From positions 930,001 to 994,000 of the forward strand of contig CP063848.1 in the NCBI GenBank assembly GCA_015277795.1: 64,000 nt of DNA, written 5' to 3'. Made by a program: the position numbers and the translations under genes. The notes beneath the pieces were generated by a model. That model was not told the origin of the DNA and did not search any database. It saw nothing but the letters and a program-made list of their open reading frames with translations. Shown piece after piece: positions 10,658 through 19,750 of the stretch. The stretch is from Massilia sp. UMI-21 (GTDB lineage Bacteria > Pseudomonadota > Gammaproteobacteria > Burkholderiales > Burkholderiaceae_D). The stretch's first letter is position 1. Every line of letters begins with the position of its first letter.

Positions 10658-12480
10658 TTGATGTTTCGCAAAAGCCAGCATCGCCCGGGCTGCATGAAGC
10701 GCCAGGATCCCTCGATTGCGGCGTCATCGGCAATTGCGCTTTCAGCGCCATGATCGACCGCATGGGCAGGATGGTGTGGTGCTGCCTGCCGCGTTTCGAC
10801 GGCGACCCGGTTTTCAACGCCTTGCTCGATCCGAGCGAGAACGGCAGCTTGTGGAGCATCGAGGTCGAGGACTTCGCGCGCAGCGAGCAGGTCTATGAAC
10901 CGAATACGGCGGTGCTGCGTACGCGCCTGTACGACAGCGCCGGCGAGGGCATCGAGATCACCGACTTCGCGCCGCGCTTCCTGAGCCGCGACCGGATGTT
11001 CCGCCCCCTGATGCTGGTGCGTCGGGTCCGGCCGCTCGGCACTGGCGTGCGCATCCGGGTCAAGCTGCGGCCCCGCTTCGAATGGGGCGCGCGCCGCCCC
11101 GAGATCACGCAGGGCAGCCACCACATCCGCTATGTCGGTGCGACGCAGACCTTGCGCCTGAATACCGATGCATCGCTCAGCTATGTACTGGCCGAATCGT
11201 TCTTCCTGCTCGATCGCCCGATGAATTTCATGCTGGGACCGGACGAGACGCTGGCCGACGGGATCGAGGAGACCGCGCACCGTTTTGAGAAGGACACCAT
11301 CGGCTACTGGCGTACCTGGTCGCGCCGGCTGGCCCTGCCGCTCGAATGGCAGGATGTCGTGATCCGGGCGGCGATCACGCTCAAACTGTCCTTGTTCGAA
11401 GACACCGGCGCCATCATCGCCGCCATGACCACCAGCATCCCGGAAGCGCCAGGCAGCGAGCGCAACTGGGATTACCGCTACTGCTGGCTGCGCGACGCCT
11501 TCTTCGTGATCCGGGCGCTCAACAGCCTGTCGGAAGTCGGGACCATGGAGGATTACCTGCGCTGGCTGCACAATGTGGTGGCGCGCGCCAAGGGCGGCCA
11601 CATCCAGCCCCTGTACGGCATCGGACTCGAGGAGCATCTGCCCGAATCGATCGTCGACCATTTGCCCGGCTATCGCAATACCAAGCCGGTGCGGGTCGGC
11701 AACCAGGCGCAGGAGCATTTCCAGCACGATGTGTACGGCAATATCGTGCTCGGCGCGGCGCAGGCATTTTTCGATCACCGCCTGTTCCGTCGCGCCGGGC
11801 ATGCCGAGTTCCGGCAACTCGAGGCAGTGGGCGAACAGGCCTTCCGCCTGCATGCCGAGCCGGATGCCGGCATGTGGGAGCTGCGCACGCGGGCACGGGT
11901 GCATACCTCGTCGGTGCTGATGAATTGGGCCGCATGCGACCGCCTGGCCAAGATCGCCGCCGAGCTGGAATTGCCTGATCGCGCCACGCTGTGGGCCGAG
12001 CGTGCCGAGCTGATCCGCAACCGCCTGCTGAAGGAAGCCTGGAGCGAAGAGCGCCAGGCCTTCGCCGAAAGCCTGGGTGGCCGTGACCTGGACGCCAGCG
12101 TCCTCCTGATGGCGGAAATCAATTTCATCGATCCGAAAGACCCGCGCTTCGTCGCCACCGTCGATGCGCTGGAACGCTCGCTGTGCGATGGCCCCTACAT
12201 GCGCCGCTACGAGGCGCCGGATGATTTCGGCAAACCGGAGACCGCCTTCAATATCTGTACCTTCTGGCGCATCGACGCGCTGGCGCGGATCGGGAGGGTG
12301 GACGAAGCGCGTGCCGTGTTCGAGGCCATGCTCGCGGCGCGCAATCATCTGGGCCTGCTGTCCGAGGATACCCATCCGGTCACCGGCGAGATGTGGGGGA
12401 ATTTCCCGCAGACCTATTCGATGGTGGGCTTGATCAATTGTGCGATGCGCCTCTCGGCCTCGTGGAACAGCGTGGTCTGA
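10654..12480 (+). CDS. glycoside hydrolase family 15 protein (glucoamylase/trehalase-like)
   Basis: The 608-residue protein shows the GH15 layout: an N-terminal beta-sandwich (DCGVIGNCAFSAMIDRMGRMVWCCLPRFDGDPVF) followed by an alpha/alpha barrel with SIPEAPGSERNWDYRYCWLRDAFFV and, near the end, LGLLSEDTHPVTGEMWGNFPQTYSMVGLINCA, where the catalytic glutamates of the family lie. Bacterial GH15 members cleave alpha-glucosides; some act as trehalases. Its place as third gene in the ots operon, coupled through ATGA at 10654-10657, suggests turnover of trehalose or of related glucosides. A strong terminator follows at 12513. Confidence 0.9.
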   Translation: MIDVSQKPASPGLHEAPGSLDCGVIGNCAFSAMIDRMGRMVWCCLPRFDGDPVFNALLDPSENGSLWSIEVEDFARSEQVYEPNTAVLRTRLYDSAGEGIEITDFAPRFLSRDRMFRPLMLVRRVRPLGTGVRIRVKLRPRFEWGARRPEITQGSHHIRYVGATQTLRLNTDASLSYVLAESFFLLDRPMNFMLGPDETLADGIEETAHRFEKDTIGYWRTWSRRLALPLEWQDVVIRAAITLKLSLFEDTGAIIAAMTTSIPEAPGSERNWDYRYCWLRDAFFVIRALNSLSEVGTMEDYLRWLHNVVARAKGGHIQPLYGIGLEEHLPESIVDHLPGYRNTKPVRVGNQAQEHFQHDVYGNIVLGAAQAFFDHRLFRRAGHAEFRQLEAVGEQAFRLHAEPDAGMWELRTRARVHTSSVLMNWAACDRLAKIAAELELPDRATLWAERAELIRNRLLKEAWSEERQAFAESLGGRDLDASVLLMAEINFIDPKDPRFVATVDALERSLCDGPYMRRYEAPDDFGKPETAFNICTFWRIDALARIGRVDEARAVFEAMLAARNHLGLLSEDTHPVTGEMWGNFPQTYSMVGLINCAMRLSASWNSVV

Positions 12481-12512
12481 AGGCTGGTCCGCAAGGCTGA
12501 GCCGGCAACAAG

Positions 12513-12543
12513 AACGCCAAGCCGCAGGGCTTGGCGTTTTTTC
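12513..12543 (+). terminator. intrinsic terminator of the otsA-otsB-GH15 operon
   Basis: An 11-bp perfect stem (AACGCCAAGCC / GGCTTGGCGTT) with a GCAG loop is followed by a run of six T. It lies 33 bases after the GH15 stop codon and before the telA gene. Confidence 0.9.
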
Positions 12544-12681
12544 TTGGCGCGCGCTATCCACGCTGCATGGTGCGATGGCACGGCCGGCACGAAGTGGCCA
12601 GGACCATGAATGGATGCTCACCCAGCCGGATTATCCGGTGATAAGCTAATCATGTTGTCAATTCCAACCTGAAGGAATCCC

Positions 12682-13818
12682 ATGAAACCGCTGTTCTCCT
12701 CCGACGAAGAAGCCCAGGCCGCATCCCCGGTGCCGGCAACGCCTGCGCCGGCGTTCCCGCCCTTGCTGGAGCCGGCCGGCACGCAGGACATGCTGCCGGC
12801 CTCGCGTCCGGAGGCCGGCACGGCCCCGCTGGTCCGTGTCGATATTTCCGGTATCGACGACAAGGCCATCGAATCCCTGGGCGGCTCGACCGGCGCCGGG
12901 GTGGCGAAGGTCTCGGCCAAGCTGCTCGGCACCGTGCGTGCGTCCGATGCGGACGTGTTCGGCACGCAGCTGAACGAACTGATCGCCACCTCCAAGGGCC
13001 TGGACCCGGCCAAGCTGCGTTCCGGCGGCCTGCTGTCGCGCGTGACGAACATGTTCGGCTCGGTGAAGGAAAAGATGCTGTCGCAGTACCAGGTGGTCGA
13101 ATCGCGCATGGACACCCTGGTGGGGGAGATGACGCGCCATGCGACCGTGCACAGGAACCGCATCCAGGATTTCGACGAAATGTACAAGGGCCTCGAAATG
13201 TACTATCAAGGCCTGGATGCCGACGTCAAGAAGGGCGAAGCCTGGGCCGACAAGCTCCGGCAGGCAGTGGCGCAGCAGGCTGCGCCGGCCAATGCCTTCG
13301 AGGCGCAGCAGGCGACTGAGCTCAAGCGCCGTCTCGAGCGGCTCGAAAAGCGCATCGACGACCTGAAGCGCGCCATGCTGATGGCCACGCAAATGGTGCC
13401 GCAGATCCGCCTGTCGCAGGACAATGCGCGCGCGCTGACCGACACCTTCACCGATATCGTCAACGTGTCGATTCCGGCCTGGCGCAACGTGTTCTCGCTG
13501 TATCTGCTGCAACTGGAAGCCAAGCAGAGCGCGGCGGTCGCCAACGCCGCCTACGACGCCACCGACGCGGCGTTCCGCGCCCAGGCCGACATGCTGCTGG
13601 AAAATACCGAGACCGTGGCCCGCGTCAAGCAGCGTTCCCTGGTCAGCCTGGAAACCGCCCAGCACGTCCAGGCGCAGCTGGTGACCGCGTTCGACAAGCT
13701 CGAGCAGATCTCGAACGAAGGCCAGCAGCGCCGCAAGGACGAGCTGCCGAAACTGCAGGAGCTGGAGCGCGAACTGATTGCGCGCTTCTCCGCGAATGGG
13801 TCGCCGGCTGCGGCATAA
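12682..13818 (+). CDS. telA: TelA/KlaA family toxic-anion resistance protein
   Basis: The 378-residue protein fits TelA (PF05816 type): a proline-rich variable start, then a long helical body with IQDFDEMYKGLEMYYQGLDADV, LKRRLERLEKRIDDLKRAMLMATQMVPQIRL and SIPAWRNVFSLYLLQLEAKQS. TelA proteins are linked to tellurite resistance and to cell-envelope stress; the biochemical role is not settled. AAGGAA before the ATG supports the start. It is followed by terD after 38 bases and then by a gene of unknown function, which looks like one operon. Confidence 0.9.
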   Translation: MKPLFSSDEEAQAASPVPATPAPAFPPLLEPAGTQDMLPASRPEAGTAPLVRVDISGIDDKAIESLGGSTGAGVAKVSAKLLGTVRASDADVFGTQLNELIATSKGLDPAKLRSGGLLSRVTNMFGSVKEKMLSQYQVVESRMDTLVGEMTRHATVHRNRIQDFDEMYKGLEMYYQGLDADVKKGEAWADKLRQAVAQQAAPANAFEAQQATELKRRLERLEKRIDDLKRAMLMATQMVPQIRLSQDNARALTDTFTDIVNVSIPAWRNVFSLYLLQLEAKQSAAVANAAYDATDAAFRAQADMLLENTETVARVKQRSLVSLETAQHVQAQLVTAFDKLEQISNEGQQRRKDELPKLQELERELIARFSANGSPAAA

Positions 13819-13856
13819 TCAGGCAACAATACCGTTTTCACCATGGAAGGAGAGTC

Positions 13857-14444
13857 ATGTCGACGACGCTTGCAACTGGCCATCGCATCAACCTCGAAAA
13901 AACCGCCCCGGGCCTGAAACGTGTCCGTATCGGCCTTGGATGGAAGGTCAACCCGGTCGAAGGCCAGCCCTTCGACCTCGACGCGTCGGTATTCCTGTGC
14001 AGGAAAGATGCGAGCGACCATCCGGTCATGATCAGCAATGCCCACTTCGTCTATTACAACCACGCCACCTCCCCGGACGGTGCGGTCGTGCATTCCGGCG
14101 ACAACCGCACCGGTGACAAGGACGGCGACGACGAAGTCATCACCGTCGACCTGGGCAAGGTCGACGCGGAGGTCGTCGAGATGCCGATCGTGGTGACCAT
14201 CCACGACGCCGAGGCGCGCAAGCAGACGTTCGGCCGTGTCAGCGATGCTTACGTGAAGGTGTACAACGACGAGACCGGCGAAGTGATCGCCGAATACGAC
14301 CTGGACGAAGACTACGCGGACAAGACCGCGCTGCAGTTCGGTTCGCTGTACCGCAAGGATGGCGAATGGCGCTTCCAGGCGGTCGGCGCAGGCTTCAAGC
14401 TGAATCTGGCGACCTTCATCCGCAAGCTCGGCGGCACCGTCTGA
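13857..14444 (+). CDS. terD: TerD family protein
   Basis: The 195-residue protein has the calcium-binding beta-sandwich of the TerD family: VRIGLGWKVNP, FDLDASVFLC, VYYNHATSPDGAVVHSGDNRTGDKDGDDEVITVDLGKV. The Asp-rich DNRTGDKDGDDE stretch is the conserved metal site. It contributes to tellurite and other stress resistance, probably at the inner membrane face. GAAGGAG lies just before the ATG. It is the middle gene of the telA-terD-unknown set. Confidence 0.93.
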   Translation: MSTTLATGHRINLEKTAPGLKRVRIGLGWKVNPVEGQPFDLDASVFLCRKDASDHPVMISNAHFVYYNHATSPDGAVVHSGDNRTGDKDGDDEVITVDLGKVDAEVVEMPIVVTIHDAEARKQTFGRVSDAYVKVYNDETGEVIAEYDLDEDYADKTALQFGSLYRKDGEWRFQAVGAGFKLNLATFIRKLGGTV

Positions 14445-14473
14445 ATCGCCTGTTCCGCGATGCCGTGTGACCG

Positions 14474-15364
14474 ATGAGCCATCAGACGCCCAAGGCATTC
14501 GATTTCGACGGGGAGCCGGCGCCGTCCGCCGATCCGCCCCCGCGTCCTGCGCTGCCGCAGGCCTTCGACTTCGGCGAGGCCGACGCGTCGCCGGCGCTGC
14601 CGCATGCCGGCGGCAGCTTGCCCGGGGCGCTGTCCTTCGACGATCTTCCCGCGGTGCCGGCAACGTCGAGCATGACCGCCAAAGCCGTCGCCAGGCCGCT
14701 GTTCGACAGCGAGGACCATCCGGCGGTGCGCGACGCCCTGGCGATTGCCAGGGCCGAGCATCCCGCCTTGTTCGGGCACGCCGAGCAACGCCTGGCGGCC
14801 CTGTTTCGCCGCATCCTGCCGGTGAAGCTGAGCCTGGTCACGGAGTGGGCGGAGGGGCCCTTGATGGAGCAGGCCACACTGCTTCAGCCCGTGACCGAAC
14901 TGGTGTTGACATTCACCCAGATGGCCGTGCCCGCCTTGCTCGACGAAGCGCTCGCGAGCAGCAGGGCGCCGGCGGGCATGTTCGGCAAGCTGTTCCGCCG
15001 CACGGCATCGCCGGCCGAGTACAAGCCGGCGCTGACGGCAAGCCGTGCCGAGCTCGTGCAGCTGGTGGCGGACAGCGAGGCCGCCATCCGCGCGCTGGAA
15101 GAATCGGCGAAGAACCTGGCCCTGCACGGCCTGGTGCTGGCGGTGGTGTCGACCCTCGCCGGTGACGCGGCGGATGCCAGCCTGGCCGATGCGCTCCTGC
15201 AGCGCCGCACGCTGATCCAGCAGGCCGTGCGCCAGGCGGAGCTGTCGGTGCTGCAGATGGGGCAGGTGCGCCAGCAAGCCGCCGACCTGGTCGGCCAGGT
15301 GTCCTCGTTCCTGACGGTGACCTTGCCCGCGCTCGAGATGGCGCGCGCCCAGGAAGGTAGTTAG
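14474..15364 (+). CDS. uncharacterised helical protein in the telA-terD operon
   Basis: The 296-residue product has a low-complexity Pro/Ala/Asp-rich start with three related blocks ending in FDF or SFDDLP (near residues 9-12, 31-33 and 53-57), then a predicted all-helical body from residue 75. There is no signal peptide, membrane segment or known catalytic motif. The gene starts 29 bases after terD, so joint expression is likely. The short repeated acidic/aromatic motifs resemble docking peptides, and a partner role with TelA or TerD is a reasonable guess only. The family is not recognised by me. Confidence 0.7.
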   Translation: MSHQTPKAFDFDGEPAPSADPPPRPALPQAFDFGEADASPALPHAGGSLPGALSFDDLPAVPATSSMTAKAVARPLFDSEDHPAVRDALAIARAEHPALFGHAEQRLAALFRRILPVKLSLVTEWAEGPLMEQATLLQPVTELVLTFTQMAVPALLDEALASSRAPAGMFGKLFRRTASPAEYKPALTASRAELVQLVADSEAAIRALEESAKNLALHGLVLAVVSTLAGDAADASLADALLQRRTLIQQAVRQAELSVLQMGQVRQQAADLVGQVSSFLTVTLPALEMARAQEGS

Positions 15365-15429
15365 GGAAGTCTGCCTGCGCTGCTGCACATCTGCGGGGTT
15401 CACCTGGGTCGAAAACCCTTACATGGAAT

Positions 15430-15972
15430 GTGTTGTTAGAATTCGCGATAGCCTTTCATCACTCACTTGCAGGAGTACATAACATCCTTGGTTTTCTTAT
15501 CAGAGCGGCGCTCAGCAGGCCCAGGCTGACCACCGTCGTTGCGCTATGCGTGCTGGCAGCCTTGGCCGGCACGATGACCTACACTGGTTTCCTTGTCGTC
15601 GGGGTATTGGCCGAACAGCTCGGCACAGGCCGGTTCATGGCAGGCTTGCTGCTTGGCGCTTTGTTGGCAAGGTTTCCCTGGATAAGTAATGGTAGGCTGC
15701 GCATTGTCGGCGTATTGCCGAAAGCGGTGCGGCGACCATTCATCGTGAGCGTGCTCGTACTGTGCTTGTTGAGTTTTCTCTCGCGGCACGCATACGCGCC
15801 GGCATTATTTACAGGGTTCACGACGGCTTTTGTTCTCGCCTACCCATGGTTGAGGAAAACAATCGTCGATCGACTGTTATCGTCCTTCTCCAGGTTCGCC
15901 CCTGGCCAAAACACGCGTCGACATACCGACGACAACGTGATTGACGCTGAGTTCCGGGAAAAGAAAGAGTAA
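15430..15972 (+). CDS. small polytopic membrane protein, function unknown
   Basis: The frame gives up to 180 residues with four likely membrane helices (about residues 35-60, 70-85, 102-120 and 124-140) and a charged C-terminus ending NVIDAEFREKKE. The start is uncertain: GTG at 15430 or TTG at 15433 have only a weak ribosome site, while AGGAG at 15472 is not followed by a standard start in this frame. Base composition is lower in GC than the neighbours, hinting at a recent arrival. No family recognised. Confidence 0.55.
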   Translation: MLLEFAIAFHHSLAGVHNILGFLIRAALSRPRLTTVVALCVLAALAGTMTYTGFLVVGVLAEQLGTGRFMAGLLLGALLARFPWISNGRLRIVGVLPKAVRRPFIVSVLVLCLLSFLSRHAYAPALFTGFTTAFVLAYPWLRKTIVDRLLSSFSRFAPGQNTRRHTDDNVIDAEFREKKE

Positions 15973-16084
15973 GGGCCCGTTCCGGCAGGACATGAGCCGC
16001 TCGCTAAGCGCGGGCGTCGACGCCCACCCCGCAGGCGACAGGCCTGTACTCCTCTGATGAAAGCGCCAATGAAGGCGCCTTCGA

Positions 16085-16762
16085 TCATGCCAGCAGCTTG
16101 AGCAGCGCTCTTGCGCCTTCTTCCGACGAGGCCGGGTTCTGTCCGGTGACCAGCTTGCCGTCAGTCAGCACATACGACGCCCAGTCCTCACCTTTCGAAT
16201 ATTGGCCGCCATTTTTCTTGAGCATGTCCTCGACCAGGAAGGGCACCACCTGCGTGAGGCCGACCGCTTCTTCTTCGGTGTTGGTGAAGCCGGTTACGCG
16301 CTTGCCCTTGACCAGCGGGCTACCGTCGGCGCCTTTGACGTGACGCAGCACGCCGGGAGCATGGCAGACGGCGGCGACCGGCTTGCCGGCAGCGGCCATC
16401 GCTTCGATCAGGGCGATCGATGCCTTGTCTTCGGCCAGGTCCCACAGCGGGCCGTGTCCGCCCGGATAGAACACGGCATCGAAGTCGGCGGCGTTGACCT
16501 CGGCCAGCTTGCCGGTCTTGGCGAGCACGGCCTGCGCGGCAGCGTCGGCCTTGAAGCGGCGGGTGGCCTCGGTCTGGGCATCCGGTTCGTCGCTCTTCGG
16601 GTCGAGCGGGGGCTGTCCTCCCAGTGGCGATACCACGGTGAGCTCGGCGCCGGCATCCTTGAAGGTGTAGTACGGCGCGGCGAATTCTTCCAGCCAGAAG
16701 CCGGTTTTCTTGCCCGTATCGCCGAGTTGGTCATGCGAGGTCACTACCATCAATACTTTCAT
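16085..16762 (-). CDS. DJ-1/PfpI family protein (HchA/GATase1-like)
   Basis: The 225-residue protein carries the nucleophile elbow AVCHAPG with Cys133 and His134, and a conserved acid in FWLEEFAAPY (Glu25/26). These are the marks of the DJ-1/PfpI class, whose closest relatives act as glutathione-independent glyoxalase III or protein deglycase on methylglyoxal adducts. A strong AGGAG precedes the ATG. It is the third gene after the yqhD-like and CurA-like genes, 20 bases behind the latter. The setting supports detoxification of reactive aldehydes. Confidence 0.9.
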   Translation of the reverse strand: MKVLMVVTSHDQLGDTGKKTGFWLEEFAAPYYTFKDAGAELTVVSPLGGQPPLDPKSDEPDAQTEATRRFKADAAAQAVLAKTGKLAEVNAADFDAVFYPGGHGPLWDLAEDKASIALIEAMAAAGKPVAAVCHAPGVLRHVKGADGSPLVKGKRVTGFTNTEEEAVGLTQVVPFLVEDMLKKNGGQYSKGEDWASYVLTDGKLVTGQNPASSEEGARALLKLLA

Positions 16763-16782
16763 GCGATTCTCCTGTGGGTTGT

Positions 16783-17817
16783 TTAATTGGATGCGACGCG
16801 CACCACGAGCTTGCCGAAATTCTTTCCTTCGAGGAGGCCCCTGAAGGCCTGCGGCGCATTCTCGAGGCCATCAACCACGTCTTCCCGGAACTTGATCTTG
16901 CCGTCCTGGAGCCATGCGCTCATCTGGGCAAAGAATTCGCCGTAGCGCGGCCCGTAGTCGTCGAAAATAATGAAGCCCTGCATCTTGATGCGCTGGGTGA
17001 GAATGGTGCGCGCCAGCAGGCCGAGCCGGTCCGGGCCGGGCGGCAGTGCGGTGGCGTTGTAGTCGGCGATCAGGCCGCAGACGGGGACGCGCGCTTTCGT
17101 GTTAAGCAAGGGCAGCACGGCGTCGAACACGGCGCCGCCGACATTCTCGAAATACACGTCGATGCCGCCTGGGCAGGCTGCGGCCAGCTGCTGCGCGAAA
17201 TCCGGTGCGCGGTGGTCGATGCAGGCATCGAAGCCGAGCTCCTCGACCACATAGCGGCATTTTTCGGCGCCGCCGGCGATGCCGACCGCACGCGCGCCCT
17301 TGAGCTTGGCGATCTGCCCGACCAGCGAGCCGACCGCGCCGCTGGCGGCCGCGACGACGACCGTTTCACCCGCCCGCGGCTGGCCGATGTCGAGCAGGCC
17401 CATGTAGGCGGTGAAGCCGGGCATGCCGAGTACGCCAAGTGCGCGCGAGGCCAGTTGCACGTCGTCGCCGAGTTTGTTCAGGCCGGTGCCGTCGGACAGC
17501 GCGTAGTCCTGCCAGCCGCTGTAGCCGAGCACCAGCTGGCCCACCTCGAAGCCGGGGTGGCGCGAGGCTTCCACGCGCGAGATCGTGCCGCCGACCATGA
17601 CGGCGCCGATGGCGACCGGCTCGGCATACGATTTGGCCTCGCTGATGCGCCCGCGCATGTAAGGGTCGAGTGACAGGAACAGCGTACGCAGCAGCACCTG
17701 GCCGTCCTGCGGAACCGGCACCGGTGCTTCCACCAGGCGGAAGGTATCGGCGTCGGGAGCGCCCTGCGGGCGCTGTTGCAGCACGATGCTGCGGTTGATG
17801 GTGGCGTTTTGCGGCAT
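16783..17817 (-). CDS. NADP-dependent zinc-free MDR oxidoreductase (CurA-like)
   Basis: The 344-residue protein fits the medium-chain reductase branch of 2-alkenal/curcumin reductases and leukotriene B4 dehydrogenases: FLSLDPYMRGRI near the start, then VVAAASGAVGSLVGQIAKLKGARAVGIAGGAEKC as NADPH-binding Rossmann motif, and GFIIFDDYG late. No catalytic or structural zinc ligands are seen. It should reduce the double bond of alpha,beta-unsaturated carbonyls. The start at 17817 has AAGGA upstream; the longer frame to 17886 runs into the yqhD-like gene. It is the second gene of a three-gene operon. Confidence 0.9.
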   Translation of the reverse strand: MPQNATINRSIVLQQRPQGAPDADTFRLVEAPVPVPQDGQVLLRTLFLSLDPYMRGRISEAKSYAEPVAIGAVMVGGTISRVEASRHPGFEVGQLVLGYSGWQDYALSDGTGLNKLGDDVQLASRALGVLGMPGFTAYMGLLDIGQPRAGETVVVAAASGAVGSLVGQIAKLKGARAVGIAGGAEKCRYVVEELGFDACIDHRAPDFAQQLAAACPGGIDVYFENVGGAVFDAVLPLLNTKARVPVCGLIADYNATALPPGPDRLGLLARTILTQRIKMQGFIIFDDYGPRYGEFFAQMSAWLQDGKIKFREDVVDGLENAPQAFRGLLEGKNFGKLVVRVASN

Positions 17818-17833
17818 GGTGGTGATCCTTCGT

Positions 17834-18991
17834 TCAAAGAGCGTTTTCAAGAATCGCGCGGCTAAGCGCAAGATCGACATCGCCATGCTCGCCCAGGCGC
17901 GTCATGCCGTGGGCTGCGAGCTGGCCAACGACCTCGTTGACCGCCGTCATGCCCAGGTCGTAGGCGGACAGGCGGGTCGGGATGCCGAGACCTTCGAAAA
18001 AGCCGCGGGTGGCGGCGATGGCGGCGTCGATGCGCTGTTCGTCGCTGCCCGCGGTAATTCCCCACACGCGTTCTCCATATTGAAGCAGCTTGGCGCGCTT
18101 CCTGTCGCGCTGTACATCGAGCAGGGCCGGCAGCACGATCGCCAGCGTGCGGGCGTGGTCGATGTCGTACAGGGCGGTCAATTCATGGCCGATCATGTGG
18201 GTGGCCCAGTCTTGCGGCACGCCGGCGCCGATCAGTCCGTTCAGTGCCAGCGTCGCGGTCCACATCAGGTTGCTGCGGGTGGCATAGTCTTCAGGGACGG
18301 CGATCGCTTGCGGTGCGATCTCGACCAGCGTTTGCAGCAGGCCCTCGGCGAAACGGTCCTGGGCCAGCGCCTGCACCGGATAGGTCAGGTACTGCTCGGT
18401 AATGTGGACGAAGGCGTCGACCAGGCCGTTGGCGACCTGCTTTTCCGGCAGGGTATAGGTCTTGGTCGGATCGAGCACCGAGAACTGCGGGAACACGTGA
18501 ACGCTACGAAACGGCAATTTCGTCTGGGTCGCCTTGCGCGTGACCACCGAACCATTGTTCATTTCGGAGCCGGTCGCCGGCAAGGTCAGCACGGTGCCGA
18601 AGGGCAGGGCGCCGGTCACGCTGGCGCCGCCGGTTTCCATGATATTCCACGGGTCGCCTTCGTGATGGGCGGCGGCGGCCACGAACTTGGCGCCGTCGAT
18701 CACCGAGCCGCCGCCGACGGCGAGCAGGAAATCGATCTTTTCGCGGCGCACCCCCTCGACCGCGCGCATCAGGGTTTCGTAGCTCGGGTTCGGCTCGATG
18801 CCGCCGAATTCCTGCACGAAGCGCTGGCCCAGGGCCTGGCGCACTTCGGCCAAAGTACCGTTCTTCTCGGCACTGGCGCCGCCGAAGAGGACCAGTACGC
18901 GCGCCGTTTGCGGCACCAGTTCGGACAGTGATGCAAGGGTGCCGGTACCAAACACGATCCTGGTCGGGTTGTAAAAATCGAAATTCAGCAT
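17834..18991 (-). CDS. yqhD: iron-containing alcohol dehydrogenase, YqhD-like aldehyde reductase
   Basis: The 385-residue protein is a type III metal-dependent dehydrogenase. FYNPTRIVFG opens it, FLLAVGGGSVIDGAKFVA is the NADP-binding glycine motif, LPATGSEMN follows, and HMIGHELTALYDIDHARTLAIV holds the metal-binding histidines. YqhD reduces short-chain aldehydes, including glyoxal, methylglyoxal and acrolein. AGGAG sits right before the ATG, next to a palindrome that fits a TetR-type operator (19004-19018). It heads the operon yqhD, CurA-like, DJ-1-like and is divergent from the tetR gene. Confidence 0.92.
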   Translation of the reverse strand: MLNFDFYNPTRIVFGTGTLASLSELVPQTARVLVLFGGASAEKNGTLAEVRQALGQRFVQEFGGIEPNPSYETLMRAVEGVRREKIDFLLAVGGGSVIDGAKFVAAAAHHEGDPWNIMETGGASVTGALPFGTVLTLPATGSEMNNGSVVTRKATQTKLPFRSVHVFPQFSVLDPTKTYTLPEKQVANGLVDAFVHITEQYLTYPVQALAQDRFAEGLLQTLVEIAPQAIAVPEDYATRSNLMWTATLALNGLIGAGVPQDWATHMIGHELTALYDIDHARTLAIVLPALLDVQRDRKRAKLLQYGERVWGITAGSDEQRIDAAIAATRGFFEGLGIPTRLSAYDLGMTAVNEVVGQLAAHGMTRLGEHGDVDLALSRAILENAL

Positions 18992-19003
18992 GCTTTCTCC
19001 TAT

Positions 19004-19018
19004 TAGACTGGTCGTCTA
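19004..19018. promoter_or_regulatory. NemR-like operator in front of yqhD
   Basis: The inverted repeat TAGAC-N5-GTCTA lies 12 bases before the yqhD ATG, touching its ribosome site. The same half sites recur before the divergent tetR gene. The known NemR box has similar TAGACC/GGTCTA halves. Binding here would block transcription start or early elongation. Confidence 0.7.
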
Positions 19019-19075
19019 GAATTGTTTGAAAAAAATGCCTCGGTGGAGACCGAGGCCGTCAATGTGGCATCGGCC

Positions 19076-19681
19076 TCAGGCGAGACCGGATTCAGGCAGG
19101 CGAAGCAAGGTCCGGGTGGCGCGCATCGCGCCGTCCAGGGCGCTCGGCTCGCGCCGCAGTTTGGTCAGCAAGGCGGCCCCCAGCCACATTTCGTACAGGG
19201 CAAGCGCGCTGTGCCGCGGATCGGGGCCGGTGGGAATCGATCCGTCGGCGAAACCTTGCTCGATACAGTTGGCCAGGCGCTGCACGATGTCATTGGTCCC
19301 GCGCAGCAAGACGCCGCGCATCGCCTCGGACATATCGGCCACTTCGCCGCTGAGCTTGACCACCAGGCAGTTGCTGCCGGCGCAGCCGCCGTCGGACAGG
19401 ACGCGCCAGCTATCCCAGTAGCGCAGCAGGCGCGTGGCGGCCGGGTTGCCGTCGGGCGCCAACAGCGCGTCGAGTTCGGCCAGGTAGTTGCCGACGTAAT
19501 CGTCGAGCAAGGCCTGGCCGAACAATTCCTTCGACTTGAAGTAGTGATAGAACGAGCCCTTCGGCACGCCGGCGGTCGACAGGATCTCGTTCAGGCCGAC
19601 GGCGGAAAAGCCCTTGCCCGTGATGATCGCTCGGCCGGTGGCGAGGATATGCTGCCGTACGCTGTGCTGGTCAGTGCTCAT
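19076..19681 (-). CDS. TetR-family repressor, NemR/AcuR-like
   Basis: The 201-residue protein has a TetR helix-turn-helix (GFSAVGLNEILSTAGVPKGSFYHYFKSKELFGQALL, residues 24-59). The ligand domain contains Cys100 and Cys105 in GGCAGSNCLVVKLSGEVADMSEAMR, the region where NemR carries its electrophile- and hypochlorite-sensing cysteine. The gene is transcribed in the same direction as the yqhD operon and precedes it by 84 bases. Matching palindromes lie before both genes, so it most likely represses itself and the operon until electrophiles modify it. Confidence 0.85.
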   Translation of the reverse strand: MSTDQHSVRQHILATGRAIITGKGFSAVGLNEILSTAGVPKGSFYHYFKSKELFGQALLDDYVGNYLAELDALLAPDGNPAATRLLRYWDSWRVLSDGGCAGSNCLVVKLSGEVADMSEAMRGVLLRGTNDIVQRLANCIEQGFADGSIPTGPDPRHSALALYEMWLGAALLTKLRREPSALDGAMRATRTLLRLPESGLA

Positions 19682-19702
19682 GGTCTGGAGTATAGCGCAA
19701 AT

Positions 19703-19717
19703 TAGACCAGTCGTCTT
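19703..19717. promoter_or_regulatory. second NemR-like operator, in front of tetR
   Basis: TAGAC-N5-GTCTT, differing from the yqhD site by one base in the second half site, begins 22 bases before the tetR ATG. It points to autoregulation. Confidence 0.65.
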
Positions 19718-19750
19718 GAGTGCGTGCCGTTCTGGCGCGGCCTTGCCGGT

